64,000 nucleotides of DNA from Ooceraea biroi (GCF_003672135.1 NC_039506.1:7874001-7938000), one strand, 5' to 3'. Counted from the first letter of the stretch, positions 39,019 to 52,361 are shown. Notes: generated by a model from the letters alone, not told the origin. Translations and numbers: made by a program.

Positions 39019-40407
39019 TCGCCTCGAGATAACTGAGAACGTGATCGCGTACAATCGTCCGGTCAGATACGTCGATCCCGCAGCAGGTAATCGGATTAAG
39101 CAGGTGTGTCGTTCAGGTGGCCGTGCGTGATGCCTCACCAGTGGCTAGATACCAGACGGATTTGTCTTCATCCTCATACGCTTTCATTGGTATTAAACGG
39201 GTTGCGGTCCCGTTCCTGGTAAAGTCAACTGTCACGGCGGGGAGGAAAGCTACGACTCCGCCTCTGAATCTGTAATCAGTCATTCGCGATTGATCGGTTA
39301 ACTGCAACGCATCTGTAATGACACGTCCATCTAATCGCGATTCCCCACGGTAGCTTATGCAACTAGAGGAAATAAAACTCGCGTTAGCTCGCGTGAGTAC
39401 GTGTGTTCTGCAAAGAGGATCCAGTTCTCTGCGTCGTCAGAACGCTCAGCGCGTCTTCCAGGCGCGTCGACACCTGCTTCAGCTGCTCTCGTGGAGGTGC
39501 AGCGTCGCGATTACCGGATACGCACCGCGGCGCAGATAACTTAACGGCGATATCTATGTAGAGCTTCCTCGCAAACTCTACGCTCGATCCCTGCTTGAAT
39601 TTAAGAGCGAAGCGAGACTCGGACTCGTAACGAACGAATTAAGCGTACTTGGTATACCGGTCTAGTGTCGGATGTATGTAGAAATACGGAGGAAATACGG
39701 TACCGACGGTTTCTCTAAAATCTCGCTTGATAAATGCGCGACTATCTATGTAGCTCGCGCGATAAATCGATCTATGTAGTCACGAGGACACACTGACTGA
39801 GACGTGCGATCGCGGACGCGTGTTAATTAGACGAGATCGTTGCGACATATGTGGGTGACGTGCTCGATCGTGGCGGCCGGAGCAATCTTATTGGCGTACT
39901 CGCCCACGTGCGAAGACAATTCCTTCTCCCGATGACGATGATCGGTCCTCTTCCTTTCATACACGCGTTTCTCCCCCTCGCGGCGTGTACGCGCGTAGGC
40001 GTGCGTGCATTATTCACGTGCGTGCGGCCGCGGAATTCGTCGGACACACTGTCGACCGCGGCGAATCGCAGAGAGAGAGCTGAACGTCATCGGCCGGTGG
40101 CTTTAAATCGTTGTCGCATCGCGCGAGGGTTCGGCTAATGTCTCCACGGATTACCTGCTCGTCGCTGAATCGCGAGTACGTCTATGCATTATGTCGTCGT
40201 AATTGTCTCCGCACCGTTCATTATCTCGACATGTCGAGTTGCTTTATTACGTTTATATTATGATGTGTTGGATCTCGCGGAATTGTCGACAAATATATAA
40301 TAGTTTCAGTTTTAAAGGAAGACTTTTTACGAAGGCACCAGTTCTACTGTATTATTTGCAAGATATTATTTGCGATCAGTATTTATTATGAAAACATGTG
40401 AGAGAGA

Positions 40408-40438
40408 AAATAGTCATTAATTTTATTAATGACTATTT
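40408..40438. other. AT-rich perfect hairpin (13-bp stem, 5-nt loop)
   Basis: AAATAGTCATTAA, loop TTTTA, then TTAATGACTATTT, an exact inverse. A 13-bp perfect stem is longer than usual for chance in this window. It could be a small MITE remnant or a mutational product of templated repair. Confidence 0.6.
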
Positions 40439-43400
40439 ATGGAAAATATATCTTTTGGATATTTTGAATTCATATACGGTTCACATTATTTTAACATATA
40501 CAAAGCAGACTATTGCGCCTGCTACAATTTTTACCTCTGAATTTCGGCTATTATTTCACAGGAAAACGTGCCGTGACTGCTAGCTTCCGATTAATCATGC
40601 TAAAAATCAGACTGGTTTTCCCGAAGCGCGTAAAACCGCTGGGCATGCGAAATATCGGGCGTGGACGCGTCTTGGGTGGCGCGTGACGTGGTGGAGCGAT
40701 AAACGTCGTGTCTTCGTTGTCTCGAGTATCGAACCACCCCCGAGCGAATCGAGAAAACGAGCTAGAAACATACGAGAGTGCCGAGACTTTTCTCTCGTCT
40801 CGGAGCGGGCGGTTTCTTGCTGGAGTCGCAGAAGGAGGCGAGGATCCTCGCCTGCTTAGCATAACGGAGCGGCGCAGCGGCGCAACGCGGAGTGCCCGGC
40901 ACACCCACCTCGAGATCCTGGGTGGCAGGTCGTCGGTAATAACCCGGCCATAGGTAGACCACCGCGAGAGCGCAATCCGCGCTTAATGGCGGCAGCCGCT
41001 GTGAGATATCGCGATACCAGTTCGCCTTATATTTGTGGTACACGGCGACGAGAACGACGATCGCGGTTAGCGACGCGTCTACACCGTCCGTCGTCAGAAC
41101 GAACGGAGAAGGGACATGGACGAGTTAGCAACCGCGGGTTTATGCGTTTCAATTCAGCGCAAATGTCGTATTCGTTCCTCGTGCGTGGACGCGATGCCGG
41201 GTTCGCGACCACGAAAGAGACGTGCAACTGTAGCAAACCGCGTTTGTGAGAGCCATTTTGATAATGTAAAACAGCTGTTTCTGTTGAAATTATTTGTAGC
41301 TTTTGTTTCTAATGTTTCTAATTTTTCTAATGTTGATAATTTTCTGTGCATGTTAAACAGCAGTGTTTATATTATTAATACAATTAAGAAAGAAATTGTA
41401 ATTAAGAAAGAATGGTGGTTGTTCCAGAAGATCGCCGCATCGAAGGTATTTAACACTGAGAAATAGATGACACATTTCGCAAAGTGGTTCTCCGGTCTTA
41501 AATTTTAAATGATGGAAATTACATTTAATGAAGAATATGATGATTTAGTACTGCGATGTGCTATCTCATGAGATCCGAGACCGTCACTTACACGAGACAC
41601 GAAACTTATGTGCCATGTGACTCGTATGCCGGCGTGCTCTTTCGGGCTTCGTACTTATGCCGGACACGTTTCTCGACGTTTACTCATGTCTCGCACGTGA
41701 AACGAGGAAAGAATGCGTATGCACATACGTCTCGAGACGCACGGACAAAAATTTCGTGCGCGCTCGCATAAACGCTGGTACGATTTTTCGTAAGAATTGC
41801 GCGTGACTGCACGTGGAATCTTTTCGTTAGACTAATGGAGATAATCTATTTTTACTAGCGACGTAGACAAGAGTACTGCGTACCCCAGTATTTACTATAA
41901 TATGTTAACAATATTCTGTTTCATTTTAATAATTAATGTTAATATAAAATCCGCAAAATTTTATTAATACAATCCAGAATTTTTCATTTCCTTGAATTGC
42001 TCCTGCTGCTAACGAACTCGAAGGATATGAGTGCAGATCTCCGCATCAAGATCTCGGTAGCGGCGACGGTCTCCAACCGCGCGCGCGAGTTTCCGCGAGC
42101 GAGTTCTGGCGAGTGAATAAAACGCACGCGTTTACGCGCCGTCCTCGCAGCGAGCAAATTGTGATCACGGGTACGTGACGGCGGCGCGAAGCGACGCGCC
42201 ACGCCGGCGAGCAGGAAGTCACTGCTCTCGGACCTCGCGGGATAAGCGATATTCTTTCACCGATAAGGATAACGAGGCAGGCAGGTCAGTGAGCACGCGG
42301 ACCACGAGGTGGTCGCTTAATAAATCACGTTTTCTCATGCTCCAACGATAATCGACGTGATCGCCGATAAGGACCAGTACGACGTTGGCGTACAGGTACA
42401 CAGGCGCGCGGTTGGTGACACGCGCGTGAAAAGCGGACTTGCGCGCGTCTGACCTGAGCTCCATCGCCGTACACGCAATGTATGTACCTCTTAATTAAAT
42501 TAAATCGCCTGTGCGAGAAATAAGAAATATGAAGCTACAAAATCTATCCGATTAAGTGGCTGATTTCACTGTCGCGTTTTTTTCTTTTTTTTTCTCTCGT
42601 CTTTCCCCTCGCAGTATCCCTCGTTCGGGGTAGGTTTGTGCGGGAGTCCGCTATGCACGTGACATGTGCGATCCGGATAGCGGAATTATCGTCCGGATGA
42701 GAAATACGTGTCGGCCGTTTGCTTAATGGCCCGTTAAGTTCCGCGCGATAACGCGTGGTTCCGTCCGCGTCGTTTCTCACGGTTTGCGGGTTTAATAACT
42801 GCATTACATTCAATTACGGCTGTACAATGTGCCTACTTCGATTCATCGGCACGCACGGCACGGTTGCACGTCTCTCATTTTCACGAGAGGCACGTGTTAG
42901 CTCGGAGAGTGCGCGCGAGCCTCTCGTGCGTGTCCATTCCTGCGTCTGAATTCCTCTCTCATTAAGCGGATAATTGATGATCAATAATTCGGCGTTACTG
43001 ATGACTGGCATTATCCGTCGCGGTATTTATTTCGCGCGAGCGCCGTGGGTAAATTAACTCTCGAAAATCTCGCTAAAATCAGTGCAGCGCAGCTGCTTCT
43101 TTATATTGATCCATACTTGCGAATATGGGCATGATGGTTCAAAAATACGTGATAATTTGTCCGCTTTTCGCCGCGATACAACGTTTTTAATATTTAGCAT
43201 TTTCCGAACGAGTGATTGCACGAGATCCGTTTGCATAATTATTTGCCAAGAACGTTAGGGGGATCTGTACGCGCGCGATAATTTCCAACTTGGTTCCATT
43301 CCATTCTATTAAACGGCACTTTGTTTTTATTCATTGATACATTCTCGTGAGTACACGTAAGCTATTAACGTTAATCAACGGTCGTGTCAGCGTTCCGGAG

Positions 43401-45110
43401 TCGATAGAAGGATCGTTTCCGCGCGCGAGCGGTCGCGAGAGCAGTTTTCCACGACTCCGATTAACATTTCACGAAAGTAACGGGTCGAGTGATATGGTTA
43501 TTGCGCCGCGACGACGCTTGCAAATCGCTTTTCCAACTATCACCGGTCGGGACCTTTCCCTGGGCGGGTTAAGAGCGCCGGATACGACGTTGCGCTACGG
43601 TCGCACGGTCACACGACGCTAATATCGTCCCTCGAATAAGCCTAATCGCTCATCCAACATCTTATCTCAAGCAAATCGTTATGCTCCCTTTAACTGCGCG
43701 TGTCCCTCTATGTCGTTGCCCACGAACGTTATTATTATTATCGTTAACGTGGTGCGCGTACCTCGTCCAACGAGTTCGTATTCGAACGCAGCTTGCTTAT
43801 CAGTCGGTAATTATCGAAGGCAATTAATTACAGCAGAGCTGGCGCCGTTTGTAACGCGGCAGTTGTTTTATTTCACTTGCATGAGCATTATTTCATTGGA
43901 TCTGTGCAAAGCATTCACACGATTGGTATATTCGTATAGTGCGTTCAAGTTGAAGGATGCTTGTGCATCGTCGCGTCATTTAATTTTATCGATTGGTTAG
44001 TCCTATAGAACATAATGATTCAATTTTCCTCATTGTCGCTTGATGATTATATCTGGATGATTAACGTAAATGTGGATCTGTGTTGCGAACAGTCCGATTT
44101 TCTTGTCTCTCAGAGGATTTTAATCCTGAGAAAGGTGACATAACATTTTGATATTTTAAAGAATGGCAGGGGATTGCGGTACTTTCTCGGCACTCAGCAT
44201 TCCTTTTCGATTAGGTAGATACTTATCCAATCCGATCAGGATTCCTGCGTTCTGGATTATATCATTGAATGCGTTTATCGGGGATTGTAAAATCTGATAA
44301 TAAACGTTATAGAAATTCTTATGTACTTGTTTGCGAGTCGCGCGTCGCCATAGCCAGGCACAATCGTTTTCCACTCATGACATAAGCACGCTCGTACCGA
44401 GAAGCACCGTTTGAGCGCACCGTAGGACGAAAGAATGAAAATTGTCTGATGACCCATACAGTTATCTTACTATCGGCCAACCTTTCCTCGTGGTTCAGAG
44501 TTCGCATCAGAGAACAAGCCCTGCGACGGAAGAGAGTAACAAAGTCGTTTACACTTTGCCATGAGCGTCTCTGTGATCATGATTGTCGAACACGTGTAAA
44601 GATTATGAATGACAACCGTCGAAATCATGCTCGGTCTTGAAACGACTGGATTCTTATATATAAAATTATGTTACTGTTACTTCATAGAATGTTAGCATTC
44701 TCGATTGTATCCTTACTTGTTTTGCTTTGCGAAAATACAAGAGGATAAAATTGATTTGAATTTGAAGAACAAGATTTAAGGAGAGAGATTACATATTTTA
44801 TTAGCTTCCTCTATGGAACAATATTTCTCTGTAATCATTTCTCATTAATATCAGTTTTATTTTTCATTTATTCCTCGGCGTTATTTGTTACCTCTCGTTA
44901 TATCGACATAGTAAGCCGAGCGTATTATTTCGGGAATCTTTTCCGAAACCAGTCGCAATTAATTTCTCATCGCGGGAAGATCACTTATTCATCATCCGAG
45001 AACACGCAAGGACCGTGTATTAATTCGTCGCCGAGGTACATGTGCACCGAGGAAATTCATTAAGTCGCTAATGAATTCCTCAGAGACCTGCATCGCGCTG
45101 GTTTCGCGAC

Positions 45111-45140
45111 CGATCGCTCGCTCGCTTGCTCGCTTGCGCT
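45111..45140. repeat. GCTC/GCTT tetranucleotide repeat
   Basis: Degenerate TCGCTCGCTCGCTTGC-type units. A related array in the opposite sense (GCAAGCGAGCGAGCGAGCG) lies at about 45641-45662. Confidence 0.75.
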
Positions 45141-45640
45141 TGGCATGAGCTTTATGAAAACTGGTTCTATTTATTTCGAGAGTGCGCGAGCAACGCTCGG
45201 CGATGCTTGAGAATTTAAGCTGCTTACCGCGCGCGTAGTGCACCGGCATCTAATGCCGAGAGTAACTGCTGGTGGATTAACACGTTAACTAGCGCGTAAG
45301 CCTCTTTAAAGCATCTCTCCGCGAGCAATGATTCGCAGAGAAAAACTCGTGTGCGTATCATCCCCATGTGTATCCTGGAACTTGCTCCATATCTCTAACT
45401 GCCGTTCCGCGATGCTGCAATCCTCTTGCACTATCCTTTAGCAGCTGCACGCGCGTTCCTGTTCAATTCTGCGACGAGTCGGTCAATTATTGCCGAGTCG
45501 TCGCCCCAGTATCACACTCTGGCTATAAGAATACATGCGAACTCTTCCTCTCTTTCTCCCTTATCCGCGTTCTCCTCGGTTCGAAATTATGGTAAGAATA
45601 AGTTACAACAGTGATCTGTCTTACGAACGACGCGCGCGAG

Positions 45641-45662
45641 TGAGCAAGCGAGCGAGCGAGCG
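45641..45662. repeat. GAGC-type tetranucleotide repeat
   Basis: This short GAGCAAGCGAGCGAGCGA array is the inverse in sense of the array at 45111-45140, about 500 bp away. Confidence 0.75.
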
Positions 45663-48487
45663 GATGTGAGACGATAGCCGGGTCCAGGAATAATAATTGC
45701 TTTATATTCGTACGCGCGCTTTCGCGAGGGAGCTTATTAACTTTTCCGCCGATACAAATGCGCGACAATGAATCAGTTCAAGGTAGCCCCTTAACGGGCA
45801 ACGTCTCTTTCCGCGACACCCCGTGATGCGATGAGGTACACAGGAGGAAGATGGCTTGTTCGCGCGCGTGTTCGACGGCCACGATACCATGCAGGAGATA
45901 AAACGCCTGACGAGGTCTCGTTCATTTCGCTGAGTAATTAGCGGAGGTTGTACACTGTTGTTAGAGGAGTGGCGCCACTCATCTGTTCCCTGAGAACCGC
46001 GAGCAGGCTGAACGGGCTGAGAATCACGCGCACAAACTCACGAACCGTGAACGACGCTGGTGGAATATACGACCGACAAGTCGTGCGATGACATTGGCGT
46101 ATTGATGCAAATTCGGTTAACAACGCGGGTCTGCCCGCGAGATGCCAATAACGTGCACCACGCGACCGAGATCTCGCGTCGAAGTGCAGCATCCGATCGA
46201 GAGCGCGTCGCTCGAAATTTATCGCGAGCGGAGCGCATCGGCCGATTCAATACTGCTGCAACGAAACGAGATTCTATTTGCGATATTCATTAACTTAGCA
46301 CCGCCCGCAGCATTATCGCGACTCGGGATCGCTTCTCTCGTCGGGCGCGAAAAATCGAGCAAATCGAGAAAATATCCGGCCGACGAAAAATCCCTGGTTG
46401 CTCCGCCGGAGCAGGCGAGAGGCCGATGGGTTCCCAATCCCGGACGATTACATCTCTCGAACGGGCGCGTCTCAATTGTTTGCCGTCACTGGTACCGGTT
46501 GCTGCTTCTCAATTACGTTCCCCTCGTGTTTGCGTATTGACGTACGCGGAACTACAGCGAGCAGCCTGCAACGTAGGCGAGAGGACAACTCATTCCGTAA
46601 CGTCGAAGTGCAGGAATGCTCGAGATGACGAATGTTCCACATCTGTACGTACGACCAGGTTCTTCTCTCTTCCTCAAGAGTCTTGCCTCTGAGTCATGGG
46701 ATGACATTGGCTGTTCTCGCTCCACGGCGATAGACGTCGGAAATCTCTCGGTGCCGCGGGGGGATTCGCAGCGCTGTGACCGACGGCGAGATTAATCGCT
46801 CAGATAATCGTACGCGATGCACACGCCGGCGGAAAGAAACTAATGAACAAACACATAACCGCCGACGCGTGATTTATACAGGCCGCTTGGACGCTTTATG
46901 ACGGGCCGATCCGGTAGATCGCAAAATTGCCTCGCGAACGAGCCTCTCGCGACTTAACCCACCGCGGGATCCATAACTTCAGGTTAACATACGTCCAGTC
47001 GGCGGCTTCTCCTTCTCATGTCATTAGAAAGAATTATACCCCCGTCACAGGAATTATGGTGTATCTATACGGGGATCGCCATGGTCTCTGTATTCCGGAA
47101 CGCCAAAGCGAGAGAAGAGATGAAATTAAAGTGCTTCATTCTTTGTTATCTTCTCGTTACCTATGTTTGCGTCTCTGATGAAATCTCGTTTTGAAAAAAT
47201 TTCTTAAAGTTTATAATTTTTGTATAACGAAACCTGCGGTTGGATTTATTACTTTAGATTGAGATTAAGATTGAGATGGCTTGCTGTGTAGGAAGAAATG
47301 ATTATGTAGATATCGCGCTTCGAAGTTACATTACGGCTCAAGCCAGATCGCGCGGGTTTGGCTCGTCGTCGCTTTCTGAGAAGCGGCGAACAACTTCCTG
47401 CCCATCGGCGATTACACGTGCTGGTTAGACGATCAGCGCCTTGTTTCTAACCGCGGACGTCCTTCGTTAACGGAAGTCCTCGGTGAAGCTTGGTCTTCGT
47501 GGTCGAACATGTTAATCACATGGCCGTCACGCGGGAACGTCTCGTCGTATATTAGCGATAATTAGTGGGACTCGATGGGACTCTCTTGCTCACGATTGCA
47601 GGGTCGTGAGGAGTTCATACAATGTAAAATTTCTGTGTGAACCTAAGACAGTCTAGTAATGCACACATCATACGTCTGCAAATCATCTTCCCGTAACACA
47701 TAGATTGCACACACGGCACTAATAATGATGAAATATATTATCTTGAAATAAAATCAAATAGAACCTTTAATTGTCTTTGCGTTAACAATAAAGTGAAATT
47801 AAATTTAGCTTCAAAGTTGAATTCTATAATGTACAAATGTCTTTACATATCAACAAATTATAAAATTATATTGACGCTCGGAATTATGATGCCCTAAAGT
47901 GAAGAATGGAATACATGACACGAAGACACGGTTTCAAATTCGAAAACAACGTTCCCGTTTTGGAGATCGGAAAAAAATCACGTAATTTTCAAGATGATAG
48001 ATGGCTCGTAAAACGTGGCATAAAGCACATTTCAGCACTGTTGTATAAGATAGAAGGTTAAAGAGTCATCCGCGCAAGTGGATTGTTGAAATTATGGGAA
48101 AACGGGGATAAACGACACACAACGACGGTCAGGGCCACGGGCATAACAGAATGAGGGAGAGGTAAGAGTGGTAATCGTCGAGTCGCGATTATTTTAAAGA
48201 GAAGAGATCATTTTTCAGGGTAAGTTACACGACGGGGGAAAACAGGACATTTTCTATGTAATGCCGTAGGACGTAGGTCAGTGATTTCTCTCGCTAATTT
48301 TAACGTATTTTCTGCCTCGTTATACGATGGCGAGCGATCGGTAACTACGTGTGCTCCTCATTTTCTCGAGGTACCGCTAAGACGATACAATGCCGTGACG
48401 CTGCAAGTGCATACGCTTCGTTACTCCTTTGAATAGTTCGAGGAAAATGTTGCAAAAAAAGGAGAAAAAGAGAGGGAGAGAGGGGAG

Positions 48488-48509
48488 GAGAGAGAGAGAG
48501 AGAGAGAGA
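48488..48509. repeat. (GA)n microsatellite
   Basis: A pure run of 11 GA units, preceded by a G/A-rich lead from about 48455. Confidence 0.9.
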
Positions 48510-48884
48510 AATCGTCCGTGTTTAAATGTGGTTCTCGTTGCACGCGAAATATATACATGCACCTTTGGAACATCATTCATCTAGGTGTAATCGTATTTAC
48601 CACTTCACGACAATGGTCTCACGTTAAATTAGCGCAAAAAAGCTAGAGAAACGCCGCCGGACTTTCTCGATTCGTAGATATAGAAATTCGCGCGCGGTAA
48701 ACTTTTTGCAAAAAATCGCATCATGTCTCGTGGGAAAGCAGGACGTTGAAAGAAGGCGTTTCTCTCCGGAAATGTCATGTATTATAGACAATCAAGAAAT
48801 TACACGAAGCGCTTCCGCCGGTTAACTCGAGAAGCTTTACAATTTAAAATCGTGCGCAGACATCTAAACGCTAATGATAGATCT

Positions 48885-48925
48885 TACCTAACAGAAGCAC
48901 GGAAAAGTTACTGATCTTTTAAGAG
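48885..48925 (-). promoter_or_regulatory. Weak candidate recursive splice site, minus strand
   Basis: On the minus strand a pyrimidine-rich stretch (CTTTTCCGTGCTTCTGTTAG) ends at 48898 and GTAAGAT follows. The order acceptor-then-donor with no exon between is that of a ratchet point, but it is on the opposite strand to the better candidate at 21035, and TAG replaces the usual CAG. Confidence 0.15.
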
Positions 48926-50747
48926 AATTATAGTATCATAATGAATAGATAAAAATTACACGTGTATGCAATTGCGAATAACTAATATCACGTATGTGTA
49001 CAGGAGTAACTAAATATTTCGCACGATGCAAATAGCTGCGGTTTATACAGTTGGAAACGCCGACTGAGAAATGGTATATAATTCCCGGCGCATTTAAATA
49101 AACAGCAGCGAATTACGGAGCTAAAACGGTGTGGCACTTTGGGCGAGATTTGTTCACAATTAGCGCACAGTAATCAACTTGTGTTAGATAATAATTTAAA
49201 CGTAAAGTAGGCAGAAAGAATCTATCCCAGTTAAGGCAACTCGTGACTATAGCGCGCTCAGTCAACTCGTACACACATACAATACACCTCGCGGATAATA
49301 ATTAGTGGCGAGTTATTCGCGCTTGCTCGCTGGCTCGCTTGCCCGCTCGAGCGTGTGGCGCTCTCTTATGTAGATCGTTTGCGCGGTGCGCGAACGAGCT
49401 CTGAAACAATTAAGAAATTGTTTCGACCGTTAACCCATAAGGTCGTGGAGCAATGATTCATTGCCGGCGGCACCATGCCTTTACCTAATGCGAATCTAAT
49501 AGTACCGCGGCGGCAACTTGCGGAATTGCGCGAGGAGATGCTGCTCGCCGCCAGCTCATCGCCGTCCGCATCGGGTTCCCCTTCCGGCCAGTTTTAGATT
49601 TCCTCGCAGATTACGAATATGCCATATACCGATTAAACGTGCGTTTACACCGGCCGCCGAGAAAACGTACACTCCTTGCCGATGGCGGAAGAGGTTCCCA
49701 TCATCACCACTACCATCGTCACGAACGGATTCTTTCGTCACTGATCCGAGTACCCGCTAATTATTCGTAATGCACGATGACGCAGGCATTGATTTCACAT
49801 TATCTTCCTGATCGAGACTGAGTCTCGAGCGGTTGCATCCATAATTTTATTCCGGGAGTTTATTACTCGCGATCCTCCTCGCGTGCGAGTCTCTTTCATT
49901 ATACTTTCGGGTGGACGTCATCTGCTCGCGGATTTACGATTCTAAGTGGATTTCGTTCACCAGCGCTCGTGCGATGTGAGGATCCCGATTTTTCGCGGAT
50001 ATCGATGTGCGCAAGGGCTTGTTACGGAGATAATAATGAGCGATAACGCGCGGTAGTGATGTACTTTTAATTAAAACGGGATATCAAGAAAAAGGAACAA
50101 AAACAATCATAATCGCGCATTATTATTGAGAGTTACGGGATTCTATGAACCTGGAGCGATGTCGGCGCGCTACAAATGAATCCTCCATTATGCGTGCACA
50201 AAATCAACAATGCAATGTATCAAGCATAATACGTATAAGACCCCAGCAGTACGGTAAACGCCAACGAGGACCGGCGGGAACATTCTTCCGCGGGTGGTGA
50301 CCGGTATTCAATTAGAAGCGTAATGCGCCTCGCGCAAGTGCGTGGTCTCACGTATTATATAATATAAATACGCATATGCGCGCGAGTGCAAGCAGCAGAT
50401 GCGATGCAATATACGTAATTCATACATGCACGCATACATCGTGGTTGACGATGGGTAGGTGGATGTTTGAAATCGAATGGTGTTCCGCTCGCGGCTCGCA
50501 CGCAAGGAGGATCGCGAATAATAAATTTACGCGCGCGTACGAGAAGTAGGCGGAAAGGCGGCGGAGAGGTATGTGTCGCGGAAGAGAGCGAGATGCGAAC
50601 CTCTAGGATACTCATCCGTGAGAGAGAAATGCCTTTCGGTGTAAGGTAAGTCCCCATTCATCGATAATCGCGAATCACTCAAAGAGCGCAGCGAGCGTGG
50701 CTCGACAGAGAAAACGCGAACAGAGTATATGCTATTGTATAAATAAA

Positions 50748-51268
50748 AAAAAAAGAAAAAATATATACGCCAAGTACATAAAAATTCCCAACTTGCCAAA
50801 ACTCAAAACTAAATATGAAATCAATAATTAACTAGCCAAGTATCTAGAAGCAGTTTGAATATTTTACCCAAACGTTTTCCATGCATACTCTTTTATCGCA
50901 TGACGACATTGAAGTACTTGGCGTGCCCGAATCACATTAAAACGTCCTGTCCTATCTATAAGAGACACAAAATCATTTGCGAGTCATTAGTGAAAATCAT
51001 GAAGATACAAGATACAATACAAATCAAGATATTGTACAAATTTACAAGATTTACAAAATTTACAAGAATACATGACCACTGCGATCCGGGCACGCCAAGT
51101 ACTTCAATGTCGTCATGCGATAAGAGAGTATGCATGGAAAACGTTTGGGTAAAATACTCAAACTGCTTCTAGATACTTGGCTAGTTAATTATTGATTTCA
51201 TATTTAGTTTTGAGTTTTGACAAGTTGGGAGTTATTATGTACTTAGCGTATATATTTTTTCTTTTTTT
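50748..51268. mobile_element. Palindromic MITE / foldback element with 180-bp arms
   Basis: Left arm 50748-50929 and right arm about 51087-51268 are reverse complements with only about six mismatches by eye, separated by a 157-bp unrelated centre. The outer ends lie in A-runs and T-runs (AAAAAAAGAAAAAATATATA), so exact termini and target duplication cannot be fixed; TA is possible. Each arm contains its own smaller inverse pair, CGCCAAGTAC (50768-50777) and GTACTTGGCG (50914-50923), plus CTAGCCAAGTATCTAG near 50832. There is no transposase. The open frame 50855-51172 reads through arm, centre and arm and is incidental. If transcribed, the arms would form a long double-stranded RNA. Confidence 0.8.
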
Positions 51269-51752
51269 AAAAAGGTTTTTTAGGGATTATCTTTTAACAA
51301 AAATGTAGTAGTATTATTGATGTATTTTTATCTTATACTATCTTACCGGTTTGCATTAATGCTGCAATACTGTATCCGATACATAATGTACTAAGGCCCA
51401 ATTTCTTCACCTCTCGATAACTTTATCCAAAAGATATCTCGTAGAATCAGTTTTCTTCACCTTTATAATCTGACAGAATATAGTAATTTATAATAACATT
51501 CTAGACACTTTGTGTCAAAAGTGAGTAGTATGAAGAATAGCTATCCGTTAAATACGTAATCAGAGGTTTCAATGAAGAAATAAATTTTTAGTTATCTGGA
51601 AGATAGCTATTGAGAGGTATGAAGAAACCGGGTATAAGTGGAGAATGATAAAGGAAGAGAGATATCAGTCTGTTAGTTATCTCTGAAAGAGTTTTTTATT
51701 TTCTATGGATATTGCGGATACAAGTGTTGTATACCGATACTTTTGTTTTGTT

Positions 51753-51770
51753 CGCTACCGCGTCGCTTGA
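51753..51770 (+). repeat. 18-bp direct repeat at the left edge of the GC-rich island
   Basis: CGCTACCGCGTCGCTTGA is repeated exactly at 53466-53483. The two copies bracket the GC-rich island. Ten bases of it (CGCTACCGCG) recur at about 55594-55605. Confidence 0.75.
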
Positions 51771-51814
51771 ATGAACTTATTGGATTGGATATTGTCGTGC
51801 AACGTTGTCGTCGT

Positions 51815-51884
51815 CGACGTGGTGCAACGTCGTCCCCGTCGCCGCCCGGCGACGTGGTGCAACGTCTTCGCCGTCGCCGTCCGG
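51815..51884 (+). repeat. Two tandem 35-bp GC-rich units
   Basis: Each unit runs from CGACGTGGTGCAACGTC to CCGG, with only a few differences between them. The CCGTCGCCG...CGGCGACG words can pair with each other and recur on the right side of the island at about 52992-53090. Confidence 0.85.
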
Positions 51885-51950
51885 CGACGCTGACGCAGCG
51901 CGTCTCTGCGCCGCCGCCTTCGTGCTACGCTGGCGCCCAGCGTCTCTGCA

Positions 51951-52052
51951 CCGGCGCCTCTGAAAAGCTGGCGCCTCTGAAACGCCGGCGCCTCTGAAAC
52001 GCCGGCGCCTCTGAAACGCCGGCGCCTCTGAAACGCCGGCGCCTCTGAAACG
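51951..52052 (+). repeat. 17-bp minisatellite, six copies
   Basis: The unit CCGGCGCCTCTGAAACG occurs six times head to tail, with small changes in the first two copies (CTGAAAAG, CTGGCG). 102 bases divide exactly by 17. Related words (CTGGCGCAGCTACGC, GGCGCCTCTGAAACGC) appear again right of the Harbinger insertion, so the element inserted into this array. Confidence 0.95.
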
Positions 52053-52092
52053 CTGGCGCAGCTACGCCGGCGCCTCTACTGCGCCGCGCGTC

Positions 52093-52095
52093 TAA
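52093..52095. repeat. TAA target-site duplication, left
   Basis: TAA precedes the AGCTAGCGCC terminus and is matched by TAA at 52923-52925. This is the typical PIF/Harbinger target word (TWA). Confidence 0.8.
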
Positions 52096-52323
52096 AGCTA
52101 GCGCCAGACTATGCGCAATTCGTAATTCGTATATTTATGAATAGTGTGGAGGAAAAATTCGTCGATTCGTCATGCGCGATTCGCCATTCGCACTGATTCA
52201 CTAGCCGAGCGGTTTTTTGACAAATGTCAAAGGACGCGAATCATTACGAATCAATCCATTCGTGTCGCGCTACACTATGCGTTACAATTTGTGTTTCATC
52301 GTGTCTCTTCGTATACATATGTA

Positions 52324-52344
52324 ATGTATGTATGTATGTATGTA
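52324..52344. repeat. (ATGT)n microsatellite at the deletion break
   Basis: This is a run of about five ATGT units inside the Harbinger derivative, just beyond the last transposase-like codons. It may mark the repair junction that removed the rest of the gene. Confidence 0.8.
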
Positions 52345-52361
52345 CATGCTGATACACATGT

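Larger units (their letters stand above)
36690..50744. other. Non-genic block between the relic and the palindromic element
   Basis: No coding exon, tRNA or transposon terminus was identified. Composition alternates between CpG-rich (36900-38450, 39020-40200, 41000-41240, 42000-43300, 45000-46900, 49300-50740) and AT-rich (38460-38880, 40230-40560, 41240-41560, 44640-44960, 47150-47330, 47600-48110, 48780-49250). Several simple repeats and hairpins are listed separately. Frames such as minus 37433-37741 and plus 46142-46540 lack domains. Confidence 0.55.
51771..52095. repeat. GC-rich minisatellite island, left part
   Basis: The composition changes abruptly from AT-rich to GC-rich near 51800. 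The island contains two 35-bp units (51815-51849, 51850-51884: CGACGTGGTGCAACGTC plus CCGTCGCCG), then a 17-bp array (51951-52052), then related words up to the Harbinger insertion. The open frame across it is Arg/Pro/Ala-rich and repeat-driven. Confidence 0.85.

Noticed and set aside
48207..48230. TTTTTCAG followed by GGTAAGTTA as a ratchet point
   Set aside because: One extra G separates the acceptor and donor, so this is not the zero-length-exon arrangement, and the pyrimidine tract is short.
50635..50656. Consensus donor AAG|GTAAGTCC on the + strand
   Set aside because: The frame ahead of it (50467-50649) has no recognisable protein sequence and no upstream acceptor was convincing. Single donor matches are common by chance.
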